Of a stretch of DNA of 56,791 nucleotides, positions 16,644 through 24,502 are shown one piece after another; within the stretch, counting starts at the first letter, position 1; each line of letters begins with the position of its first letter. Source of the DNA: JBIIJL01 sp044233795 (lineage in GTDB: Bacteria > Pseudomonadota > Gammaproteobacteria > Legionellales > Legionellaceae); assembly GCA_044233795.1 (NCBI GenBank), contig JBIIJL010000003.1, positions 1 to 56,791 on the forward strand, given 5' to 3'. The notes below the pieces were generated by a model. That model had not been told where the DNA came from and searched no databases. It saw nothing but the letters and a program-made list of their open reading frames with translations. Position numbers and translations under genes: made by a program.

Positions 16644-18867
16644 GGCGTCCTCCAGGCTTTAGGCTAAATACTTTTATCAGCCCAAACGTGCCCAAAACAA
16701 GCATCACTATTCCCAACACCCACGCCATGCTTTGTTGCGGATGCACATGAAACGTTGCAAGCTGGTAAAACAAACCCGCCGCGGCATAGGCGACGATAAA
16801 AGACCAAACAATGGAGAACCACATCAGGGCATGACTCGCTTCTTGTTTGATGGCAGCCATGGTCGATACACAAGGAATGTAGAGAAGAATAAACAGCAGG
16901 TAAGCAAAAGCACCCTCTTTACCATCAAAATGAGCCGCCATCACTCCATAAACTTGTCGTGATATTTCATTGTGGGAAACTGCCGATGTTAATGGATTAA
17001 CTAAAGCATCCCCCAACGCCATGATATGTTCTGGAATAGACCATAGTGCGGATTCCAACGACCCAAGTAGACTAAATGAGGTGGCCGCAGGCTCCACTAA
17101 ATGTCCCATCTGAGCATACAGGGTGTTCAGAGAACCAATGACTACTTCTTTGGCAAGCATGCCAGATAATAAACCCACCGTAGCAGGCCAATTATCCTGA
17201 TGAAGCCCAATAGGCGCAAACAAAGGTGTTAACCATTGTCCCAAAATCGACAATACCGATACACTGCTTGCTTCACCCAAATTAAGTGAGCCTTGTATCG
17301 TTAAAGCATTTAAGCCACCAAGCAGCACAGACACTGGTAGGATGACTTTCCCAGCACGAAAAATAAAATATCGTAAGCGGCGCAAAGTATCTTTGAGAAG
17401 AGGCTTTAACTGTGGCCTATGATAGGCTGGAAGCTCTAAAATCAGTGGTGAACTCACCCCTTGAAACAGTGTTTTACGTAACAAAAAGCCCGTAAAAACG
17501 GCCATTAAAATCCCTATCAAATACAAACAAAAGACTATATTTTGCCCACCAACAGGGAAAAAAGCCGCAACAAAAACTGCATAAATGGCCAAACGCGCGC
17601 TACACGACATAAAAGGGGTCATCAAAATGGTCAATAACCTGTCTTGTTCAGTATCTAGGGTTCGAGCCGCCATAATCGCCGGCACATTACAGCCAAAACC
17701 TACAATCATGGGAACAAATGCTTTACCAGGCAGGCCTAACGTGCGCATGGCTTTATCAACCACAAATGCCGCGCGTGCCATGTAACCCGAAGACTCTAAT
17801 AATGACAAAAAGAAAAACATTGCCGCTATCACTGGAATGAAGGTCAACGTCGTGTTAATACCTTTACCAAGTCCTGTTGATGTGAGTGCGATAACCCAAT
17901 CAGGCAGGTGTAAAGCAGTCAAGAGATGAGCTGCTCCCTGAACAAAAATTGCATCGGAGCTGATGTCAAAAAAATCTTGAAATGCACCGCCTAGATTGAT
18001 GGCAAACAAAAACATTAAATACATCATCATTAAAAAAATGGGCAAAGCCAAAACCCGATGTAGCACAATGCGATCAAGCCTTGCAGTCATGCTCTCACGA
18101 CTATCACCCTGCTTTCGTTGAGCTTTCAAAACCACTTGATGCACTGCTTGATAGCGCGCATCAGCCATCAAAATGTCGATATCAACCATCGCTGATGTCG
18201 GCATCTCCATCCCCTGTTTATTGAGCAGGAGCTTATCCCCTTCTAATGTGCGCCTTAAAAGATAGGGAACAAGCGTCGGCTCAACGCCTTGTGATAGGAG
18301 CATCGCCTCTATTCGCATGTGCTCTGACAACAACTCAGCAGATAATGGCAGTTGCAGTGGAATAGCGGCCGTGTTTGCTTTTAAAATTGCCGTCTTCAGG
18401 GTCTCTCGCCCGAGATTTCGATACACCTCTAACACAACAACCGGGCATTTCAACTGTTTGGACAATACATCTACATCAATGGTAATACCTGCATTCTGCG
18501 CCAAATCATTCATGCTCAGTGCCACAATGACAGGCTTACCCAACTCCAGCAATTGGCTGGTAAGGTATAAATGACGCTCTAAATGACTGGCATCGACAAC
18601 ATTAATAAACAGTGACGCATCACCAAACGCTACGGCTTCTGCGGCAATTTGCTCATCCTGGCTTCTGCTTTCTGTCGTAGAAACAAGCGAATAAACACCA
18701 GGTAAATCGGTCAGTTGGACAGGTTCTCCACCGAGCAAAAACTCACCCATTTTCTTTTCAACCGTGACGCCTGGCCAATTACCCACGCGCTGATTGTCAC
18801 CCGTTAAGGCGTTAAACAATGTTGTTTTGCCACAATTTGGATTACCAACCAACATGATATGGGTCAT
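16624..18867 (-). CDS. feoB: Ferrous iron transport protein B
   Basis: GTP-driven Fe(II) uptake protein of the inner membrane. The 747 residues comprise an N-terminal G domain (GNPNCGKTT at 8-16, DLPG switch at about 55), a helical spacer, and a C-terminal membrane part with the two gate repeats, including GFGCNVPAIMAAR with its conserved Cys. ATG 18867 overlaps the feoA TGA in ATGA and has GGGAG 5 nt upstream; an earlier in-frame start lacks this. Length is close to E. coli FeoB (773). Confidence 0.97.
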   Translation of the reverse strand: MTHIMLVGNPNCGKTTLFNALTGDNQRVGNWPGVTVEKKMGEFLLGGEPVQLTDLPGVYSLVSTTESRSQDEQIAAEAVAFGDASLFINVVDASHLERHLYLTSQLLELGKPVIVALSMNDLAQNAGITIDVDVLSKQLKCPVVVLEVYRNLGRETLKTAILKANTAAIPLQLPLSAELLSEHMRIEAMLLSQGVEPTLVPYLLRRTLEGDKLLLNKQGMEMPTSAMVDIDILMADARYQAVHQVVLKAQRKQGDSRESMTARLDRIVLHRVLALPIFLMMMYLMFLFAINLGGAFQDFFDISSDAIFVQGAAHLLTALHLPDWVIALTSTGLGKGINTTLTFIPVIAAMFFFLSLLESSGYMARAAFVVDKAMRTLGLPGKAFVPMIVGFGCNVPAIMAARTLDTEQDRLLTILMTPFMSCSARLAIYAVFVAAFFPVGGQNIVFCLYLIGILMAVFTGFLLRKTLFQGVSSPLILELPAYHRPQLKPLLKDTLRRLRYFIFRAGKVILPVSVLLGGLNALTIQGSLNLGEASSVSVLSILGQWLTPLFAPIGLHQDNWPATVGLLSGMLAKEVVIGSLNTLYAQMGHLVEPAATSFSLLGSLESALWSIPEHIMALGDALVNPLTSAVSHNEISRQVYGVMAAHFDGKEGAFAYLLFILLYIPCVSTMAAIKQEASHALMWFSIVWSFIVAYAAAGLFYQLATFHVHPQQSMAWVLGIVMLVLGTFGLIKVFSLKPGGRHVIANS

Positions 18868-19094
18868 AACCGCTCCCATAAAAGATGCTTTGCTTCGTCT
18901 TTACGCAAAGCTAACGCCGTACCACGAACTTCAACCTGGACTGGACAACCCAAAGGCGCCATACGCACGACGGTTAATTCAACGCCACATGTCAGGCCGA
19001 GGGAGAGGAGTCGCTGACGATATAATCCCTCGGTTTGACCGAAATCAACCAAACGAACCCTATCACCCGGTAAAAAATCCGCAATTTTGATCAT
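18864..19094 (-). CDS. feoA: Ferrous iron transport protein A
   Basis: Small SH3-like cytoplasmic partner needed for FeoB activity. The 76 residues include LVDFGQTEGLYRQRLLSLGL and the closing strand GTALALRKDEAKHL of the FeoA fold. ATG 19094 is used; the codon before it is a GTG in frame. It is the first gene of feoABC, has a TATAAT -10 about 34 nt upstream and a palindromic Fur box just beyond it, so it should be repressed by iron-loaded Fur. Confidence 0.93.
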   Translation of the reverse strand: MIKIADFLPGDRVRLVDFGQTEGLYRQRLLSLGLTCGVELTVVRMAPLGCPVQVEVRGTALALRKDEAKHLLWERL

Positions 19095-19127
19095 CACATC
19101 TACAATCGATTCATCAAATGGAAGTCT

Positions 19128-19160
19128 ATTATAACATAAATGCTATCGAGAATCATTCTC
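19128..19160 (-). promoter_or_regulatory. feoABC promoter with Fur box
   Basis: A perfect TATAAT (minus strand, 19133-19128) is preceded by the palindrome GAGAATCATTCTC (19148-19160), a 6-1-6 match to the Fur box type. The box covers the expected -35 region and overlaps the zapE stop codon (19159-19161), so Fur binding would block RNA polymerase directly. Confidence 0.75.
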
Positions 19161-20247
19161 AATCTTGCTCAAGCTCATTCATCTGTCGGTGCTGGTGGCG
19201 GCGGAGGTAGTCTTCTGATTGCATTTCCTCCAATCGACTTTTGGTCCTTTGGAATTCTTGCACCATTGCGCCTGCCACATACAGTTCTTGAATAGGCACA
19301 GCTGCTGATAGAAAAATCTCTATCCCCCTATCGTACATCACATCAATAAAATGAATGAGCAAGATGGCACGAACTGTGTCATTAGTAGTTAATACAGGGA
19401 TATCGCTCACAAAAACGGTGTCAAAACGATCGGCTATTTCTAAATAATCCAACTGACTTCGGGGTAAATTACAAATATCATCAAAGTGAAACCATACGGT
19501 GCGCGCACCGTGTTTAACACAAGGAACTGGCCGTTGCTGAATAGTAAGCGCCCCCCCTTCGACAGGATTTAAAACCCGGGCACTAAATTGGCGGCTTAGA
19601 TCTTCTGCTGAAGAGGAGTTAAGTGGATAAAGATAGGCTAGTGCTAAAGGCTCGCGTCCCAAACGATAATCGCGCCGTTCATTGAGCGATATCACCTGGC
19701 AATGCGCCTTAATCAGTTCAATCGCCGGAACAAAGCGATCACGCTGGACACCATCTTTATAAAGCTCATCAGGACTGGTATTGGATGTTCCAACCAAGAC
19801 AATATCGACAGACAGCAAGGCCTGCAAAAGCTCACTTAAAATCATTGCATCAGCCACATCGTGGACCAAAAACTCATCAAAACATAGCAGGCGGATAGAT
19901 TTGGCAAGACGAGCTGCAATGACTAACAAAGGATCCTTATGCCCCTGCAAGCGTCGCAATTCTGCATCAACTTGTTGCATAAAATGATGAAAATGAAACC
20001 GTGCCTTCGCAGTTTCCGGCACATGTTGGTAAAAAAGATCGACCAAATAGGTTTTACCAACACCCACCGGGCCATACAAATAGAGACCTTGTACCGGTTG
20101 TTTGCGTTTAAATGAAAACCACGACGCTTTGAGGGCAGCCAATTCATCCACTACACGTTGCAACTCGGCAATTACCTGTCGTTGAGCTTTATCGTCTTCA
20201 ATCTCACCAAGAGCAACTTTTTGACCATAATCATCAAGAAGCGTCAT
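19159..20247 (-). CDS. zapE: ZapE/AFG1-type ATPase
   Basis: A 362-residue P-loop ATPase of the AFG1 family. ZapE in E. coli associates with the division ring under stress. Walker A is GPVGVGKT (59-66), Walker B is LLCFDEFLVHD (about 115-125), and VLVGTSNTSPDELYKDG is the sensor 1 region. The C-terminus (RTKSRLEEMQSEDYL) is family-like. ATG 20247 overlaps the stop of the hydrolase gene upstream in ATGA, so the two are coupled. Its stop codon lies inside the feo Fur box. Confidence 0.9.
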   Translation of the reverse strand: MTLLDDYGQKVALGEIEDDKAQRQVIAELQRVVDELAALKASWFSFKRKQPVQGLYLYGPVGVGKTYLVDLFYQHVPETAKARFHFHHFMQQVDAELRRLQGHKDPLLVIAARLAKSIRLLCFDEFLVHDVADAMILSELLQALLSVDIVLVGTSNTSPDELYKDGVQRDRFVPAIELIKAHCQVISLNERRDYRLGREPLALAYLYPLNSSSAEDLSRQFSARVLNPVEGGALTIQQRPVPCVKHGARTVWFHFDDICNLPRSQLDYLEIADRFDTVFVSDIPVLTTNDTVRAILLIHFIDVMYDRGIEIFLSAAVPIQELYVAGAMVQEFQRTKSRLEEMQSEDYLRRHQHRQMNELEQD

Positions 20248-20924
20248 TCTAAATCAACAACCACTGGGATGGTCGCAATAAGGCGCGTTTTAAGTTCAAT
20301 TAACTTCCCATGAAAAAAATGACCCGTATCTTTGAATAATAACACTGGGTCTGAAAATTCAGCATCATCAATAAATTTTTCCACCAATGACAGTGGAACC
20401 ACATCATCATCCTCCCCTTGAACGATGATCCAGGGGGTAGGTTTAGGTGAAAATTCTTGATAATAAAAATGGTGTACAGGCGGTGCCACTGTGATGAGGA
20501 GCGCATGCTCAAAAAAAGCGGCCGCGCGATATGCAACATAGGACCCAAATGAAAACCCCGCAAAGATCAATTGAACATCGGGTAGTATCTTAAGCAACGC
20601 TCTAGCGATCACCAGCATGTCCTCACTCTCACCCACCCCATGATCAAAAATCCCTGACGATTGCCCAACACCTCGGAAATTAAACCGTAAACTTGGGATC
20701 TGTAAAGCGCTAAAAACTTGGGCGAGTGTGGTTACGACTTTATTATTCATCGTTCCACCTTGAAGTGAATGAGGATGACCAAGGATTGCAACAAACCGCG
20801 AGTTGATGATGGGTGGCACAAGCAATTTAGCTGCTAATACCTCATTGATACCGTCAACAACCAAAACCTTCTCGCCAGGAGAGGCAAGAAGCTTAGACCA
20901 TGAATAAATGTTCATATCACTCAT
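20244..20924 (-). CDS. Alpha/beta hydrolase
   Basis: A 226-residue cytoplasmic hydrolase of the small KANL3/Tex30-like group. The nucleophile elbow is GFSFG with S125; the oxyanion stretch is LGHPHSLQGGTMNNKV; a plausible acid is D173 in QGEDDDVVP and the histidine is H202 in DTGHFFHG. RFNFRGVGQSSG is typical of this family. ATG 20924 is chosen because AAGG stands 6 nt upstream; the in-frame M eight codons earlier lacks a site. Substrate unknown. It overlaps zapE by 4 nt. Confidence 0.85.
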   Translation of the reverse strand: MSDMNIYSWSKLLASPGEKVLVVDGINEVLAAKLLVPPIINSRFVAILGHPHSLQGGTMNNKVVTTLAQVFSALQIPSLRFNFRGVGQSSGIFDHGVGESEDMLVIARALLKILPDVQLIFAGFSFGSYVAYRAAAFFEHALLITVAPPVHHFYYQEFSPKPTPWIIVQGEDDDVVPLSLVEKFIDDAEFSDPVLLFKDTGHFFHGKLIELKTRLIATIPVVVDLE

Positions 20925-20965
20925 CGTTAACCTTGGTAAAAAGAACAATAACGCTTCTAAATTAC

Positions 20966-22510
20966 TTACGGTTTGACTGATGCAGCAAAATCTAGCTCTA
21001 TTGCAGGCAAAGCCGTAGGTCCCTCGTAGATGGCACGTATATAATTTCGTGCAATTGGATCTGACGTTAAGATGTGTTCTATTTCGCGTATTTGATACTG
21101 TACACTCTCTAATACTCCCTGTTCTAGTTGGATAGCATCAAGAATAGCATGGCCTAAAACAAGTGTAAAAATTGCAGGCAAAATTACACCGTCTTGCATT
21201 TGCTTAATCATGCCTATATCGAACAATATCTGTCCTAAAATAATTCTTACTCTATCGGCTATCGTTAATAACGATTCGTCAGCGGTGCCATTTGCTGATC
21301 TTTCCATGTCGTATTGACGAAACTTAAGTTGACCTGTTCCTTTGCGTAGTTTTCTCAAAACAGCAATAATACGTTCTTCTTTATTGAATTCCTTGTGAAG
21401 ACAACGTAACCATCCTTCTTTCTTTTCTTTCGGCAAAGCACGTATCTTATCGGCGAAAAAGGTTATTGTTGCTCTATGTCGTGAGGTTAGTTTTTTTACA
21501 GCATCATCTAATCTCTCTTGGATTAAATTTAAACGATCACCAATAGCAACAGTCGCTATCGTCTCTTCAGGTGTTACACGACTTGCCCGAATGCAGTGAT
21601 ACCAGTCATGATACATAAAATCCAACGTTCTTGGTGCGGGTATCTCATCAGCAACTTTGGGCAGTGGCATGCCAGGAAATGGTAATGCAACATCACGATG
21701 TTTTTGAAGACTACCCAAACGAATATCTGCAACAGATGAGGCGCCAATCACAGGATTGATACTAACAGGCGCATCGAACGCTGCATTTAGGAAAACTTGT
21801 TGTAAACCGAAGCTTGGGATGATTTCTAAATCTTCACCAATTGGGAAATCCAAATAATGAAGTCGAAGATTGCCTATGATCTGTTGTTTAACCGTATGTG
21901 AGTTTAAATACTCACGCCGGCTATCTTTGGTTTGTGCCAATTGAACAGGAGTAGCCCTATACCGCGCTTTATCGGTAGTATTTTGTACCACCCAAAATCC
22001 TTGTTCACTTTTTGGTAATTTTTGCATCTCAGTGAACAAAATTACCATGAGTTCGCCGGCAGATTTTTTGATTAACTGGGATAAAGAATGACCCGAGCTA
22101 TCAAGGGTTGGAAGTAGCAACGCCTTGGCGCGTGGATTAATTTCACCCTCATTAAAGAAAGGGACAAATTCAGGAATATTGGCTATCGGCTCTGCTGACA
22201 GTTCAACATCTTGCGCATAACCCCATAAACGCATGATGGTACCAAATTGATGCGTTGATATATTCTTTGTTTGTAATGCTTTAAGTGCTACAAATGGAAA
22301 TAGTTCGTGTTTAATCAATGAACCTGGGCTCAAAAGAGATCTTTGATCTGTCATGGCAGTGCCTAGCAAGGCCAAATGCTCATCAGTCACCTCAAGTAAT
22401 TTAGCACAAATAATTGTGCGATCTACTGCTGGAATACGGCGCAACATCTCATGTAACCCAACGATTCCCTCTCCCAACATATCACCTTTAACTTCAGCAT
22501 TACCTGGCAT
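20966..22510 (-). CDS. Unknown 514-residue protein (possible effector)
   Basis: I do not recognise this protein. It is soluble and helix-rich, with no signal peptide or clear membrane span. Visible landmarks are FMYHDWYHCIRASRVTPEE at about 300, a basic helical stretch LRKLRKGTGQLKFRQYD at about 395, and a C-terminal tail ALPAIELDFAASVKP with small residues and scattered acids, which is compatible with a Dot/Icm signal but not proof of one. The start may be ATG 22510 (GGGTGGGG far upstream) or ATG 22480 (AAAGGTG close upstream). It precedes the hydrolase-zapE pair by 41 nt but has its own divergent upstream region of more than 270 nt facing panB, with no other ORF there. Confidence 0.7.
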   Translation of the reverse strand: MPGNAEVKGDMLGEGIVGLHEMLRRIPAVDRTIICAKLLEVTDEHLALLGTAMTDQRSLLSPGSLIKHELFPFVALKALQTKNISTHQFGTIMRLWGYAQDVELSAEPIANIPEFVPFFNEGEINPRAKALLLPTLDSSGHSLSQLIKKSAGELMVILFTEMQKLPKSEQGFWVVQNTTDKARYRATPVQLAQTKDSRREYLNSHTVKQQIIGNLRLHYLDFPIGEDLEIIPSFGLQQVFLNAAFDAPVSINPVIGASSVADIRLGSLQKHRDVALPFPGMPLPKVADEIPAPRTLDFMYHDWYHCIRASRVTPEETIATVAIGDRLNLIQERLDDAVKKLTSRHRATITFFADKIRALPKEKKEGWLRCLHKEFNKEERIIAVLRKLRKGTGQLKFRQYDMERSANGTADESLLTIADRVRIILGQILFDIGMIKQMQDGVILPAIFTLVLGHAILDAIQLEQGVLESVQYQIREIEHILTSDPIARNYIRAIYEGPTALPAIELDFAASVKP

Positions 22511-22690
22511 GAAATAAACCCCACCCTGTTAAATAAAAATCGAACTGTTTTTTATTTTATCTGTGATTGCGTTTTAATTCAACAGATTTTCATTATAACC
22601 GCATAAGAGTCAAATAAAGCACATCTTGCGCACATCTCATGTCGTTCAATGATCCCCTAGAAGTGAGCACATTGTTGTCGCTAGTTTAAG

Positions 22691-22718
22691 TTGCATTTTA
22701 TTTATCATTGACTATCAT
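22691..22718 (+). promoter_or_regulatory. Likely promoter of panBC
   Basis: TTGCAT (22691-22696), 16-bp spacer, TATCAT (22713-22718). Transcription would start near 22725, at the foot of the hairpin at 22727-22747. Confidence 0.45.
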
Positions 22719-22726
22719 TACCCATG

Positions 22727-22754
22727 CGCCGACTCTACTGAGGGGCGACTTTTT
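22727..22754 (+). promoter_or_regulatory. Hairpin plus T-run in the panB leader
   Basis: CGCC-GA-CTC (22727-22735) pairs with GAG-G-GGCG (22740-22747) around a TACT loop, followed by TTTTT (22750-22754). The G-run 22742-22745 could pair instead with CCCC at 22766-22769, closing a second hairpin GTTAT/ATAAC (22755-22766). It may be an attenuator or only a 5' stabilising hairpin. Confidence 0.4.
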
Positions 22755-22784
22755 GTTATCAATAACCCCTGGAGGACTTGATCC

Positions 22785-22850
22785 ATGCGACAAGTACCTA
22801 ATGCAATTACTGTTCGCAACACTTGCCTCCTCTATTGGAGGTCATCATGA
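22785..22850 (+). CDS. Leader peptide ORF upstream of panB
   Basis: A 21-codon ORF (MRQVPNAITVRNTCLLYWRS plus a final S) with a strong GGAGG 9 nt before its ATG. Its TGA (22848-22850) overlaps the panB ATG (22847-22849) as ATGA. Codons 14 to 19 cover a hairpin (22826-22841) that masks the panB ribosome site, so ribosomes translating the leader would open it. It is too short for coding statistics; the strong ribosome site and exact overlap are the evidence. No obvious run of one amino acid is present. Confidence 0.55.
   Translation: MRQVPNAITVRNTCLLYWRSS
22826..22841 (+). promoter_or_regulatory. Hairpin masking the panB Shine-Dalgarno
   Basis: CCTCC (22826-22830) is complementary to GGAGG (22837-22841), the panB ribosome site 5 nt ahead of its ATG, with a 6-base loop. 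The stem lies inside the leader ORF. Confidence 0.6.
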
Positions 22851-23635
22851 ATGTACTTGATTTCAAGCTTAAGAAAGGACAAAACACCAAAATCAGCATG
22901 ATCACCTGCTACGACTACCCTTCAGCTTGTATTTTGTCGGAATCAACGATAGATAGCGTATTGATAGGAGACTCAGTAGCTATGGTTATGCACGGTCATG
23001 AAAGTACCGTCATGGCAACGCTTAACATGATGTTGCTCCACACGCAAGCTGTGGCTCGTGGCTTAAAAAATAAGTTTTTAATTGTCGATGTCCCCTTTCT
23101 TTGTCACCGGGTATCCTTATCAAACACCGTTGAAAATGTCAGGCAGCTTTTGCAAGCTGGGGCACAGGCGGTGAAAATTGAAGGTGCAGACGACGATGTG
23201 TGTCGTACCATCTCCTACCTCGTCCAAGCAGGAATCCCAGTGATGGGGCATATTGGTCTTCTTCCACAATCAGTTCACCAACTCGGTGGATATAAAATAC
23301 AAGGTAGAGATGCAGATAAAGCTGATTCTCTTCTAAGAGATGCGCAACAACTAGAGGCTGCTGGTTGTTTTGCAGTAGTTATTGAATGTGTGCCGTCAGA
23401 GGTTGCGAAAACCATCACCAAGGCTCTCTCTATTCCAACGATAGGAATTGGTGCAGGCCCCAGTACGGATGGGCAAGTCCTTGTATGGCATGATTTATTG
23501 GGTTTACAAAAAGATTTTAACCCTAGATTTGTCAAAGAATTTGCTAAAGGACATGAACTTTTCTTAAATGCCCTCAACACTTACCACGAAGAAATCGTTA
23601 CAGCGCAATTTCCAACGAAACAACACTCTTTCTAG
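22847..23635 (+). CDS. panB: Ketopantoate hydroxymethyltransferase
   Basis: First committed step of pantothenate synthesis: adds a hydroxymethyl group from methylene-THF to 2-oxoisovalerate. The 262 residues show SMITCYDYPSA, VLIGDSVAMVMHGHEST (Mg-binding Asp) and EIVPSEV-type catalytic region (VVIECVPSEVAKTI). ATG 22847 is supported by GGAGG and the family N-terminus MNVLDFKLKKG. Expression probably depends on translation of the short leader ORF that overlaps the start. panC follows after 10 nt. Confidence 0.96.
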   Translation: MNVLDFKLKKGQNTKISMITCYDYPSACILSESTIDSVLIGDSVAMVMHGHESTVMATLNMMLLHTQAVARGLKNKFLIVDVPFLCHRVSLSNTVENVRQLLQAGAQAVKIEGADDDVCRTISYLVQAGIPVMGHIGLLPQSVHQLGGYKIQGRDADKADSLLRDAQQLEAAGCFAVVIECVPSEVAKTITKALSIPTIGIGAGPSTDGQVLVWHDLLGLQKDFNPRFVKEFAKGHELFLNALNTYHEEIVTAQFPTKQHSF

Positions 23636-23645
23636 GAGCTCGCAT

Positions 23646-24413
23646 ATGCAGATTTACAACTCAATCACTGAGTGGTGCAGTGCACGTCGCAACATCCCCG
23701 CTCAATATACCCTTGGATTTGTTCCAACAATGGGTAACTTGCATCAAGGGCATGCGAAATTGATAGAAGCTTGTCAAAAAGAAAATGATCGAACCATCGT
23801 CAGTATTTTTGTTAACCCCAAACAATTTAATCGCGCAGATGATTTTAGCCTCTATCCTCGAACTCTAGAGGAGGATCTTAAACTCCTCACCCACCTGGGA
23901 GTCGAATACTGCCTGCTCCCTGAAGAAGAATCCCTCTATACAGATGATTATGCTTTTCAAATTTCAGAGCATCACCTAAGCCACCTGATGGAAGGGGCTT
24001 GCCGACCAGGACATTTTACAGGCGTTTTAACCATCGTAATGAAACTATTCAATCTTGTTAGACCCAGTAGTGCCTATTTTGGTGAAAAAGATTATCAACA
24101 ACTTGAACTCATTAAAGGCATGGTCAACGCCTTTTTCATGAATATACGCATCAAACCTTGTCCTACGGTTCGTGAAGCAAGCGGGCTACCCTTTAGCTCG
24201 AGAAATAACCGCTTGAATATAGCCGAGCGAGAACTCGCTCATCATTTTGCCCAAACGTTTCATCAACCGAAAAGTAGTTTAGAAGAGATCCAACAAGCCC
24301 TTCAAACACTTGGCATCCAGATTGAATACCTTGAGGAACACGCAGGCCGACGCTTCATCGCTGTTAAAATTGGTGAGATACGTCTCCTTGACAATGTCCT
24401 CATCAATACGTGA
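23646..24413 (+). CDS. panC: Pantoate-beta-alanine ligase
   Basis: ATP-dependent ligase joining pantoate and beta-alanine. The 255-residue protein has the HIGH-type motif GFVPTMGNLHQGH at 29-41, YFGEKDYQQL (pantoate/ATP site) and LPFSSRNNRLN (KMSKS-like loop). It is slightly shorter than E. coli PanC (283) at the C-terminus. The ribosome site TAGGAG contains the panB stop codon. A terminator at 24440-24464 ends the panBC unit. panD (beta-alanine source) is not in the window; panE begins at 56401. Confidence 0.95.
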   Translation: MQIYNSITEWCSARRNIPAQYTLGFVPTMGNLHQGHAKLIEACQKENDRTIVSIFVNPKQFNRADDFSLYPRTLEEDLKLLTHLGVEYCLLPEEESLYTDDYAFQISEHHLSHLMEGACRPGHFTGVLTIVMKLFNLVRPSSAYFGEKDYQQLELIKGMVNAFFMNIRIKPCPTVREASGLPFSSRNNRLNIAERELAHHFAQTFHQPKSSLEEIQQALQTLGIQIEYLEEHAGRRFIAVKIGEIRLLDNVLINT

Positions 24414-24439
24414 GCTTCATGATTCTTAAACGATATGGC

Positions 24440-24464
24440 AAAATCAATGACAACCATTGGTTTT
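24440..24464 (+). terminator. Intrinsic terminator after panC
   Basis: AAAATCAATG (24440-24449) pairs with CATTGGTTTT (24455-24464), one G-U pair, 5-base loop, ending in TTTT. Confidence 0.65.
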
Positions 24465-24502
24465 GTGCTAACATGTTTTTCCTTTAATTAAATAGGTTTT
24501 GT

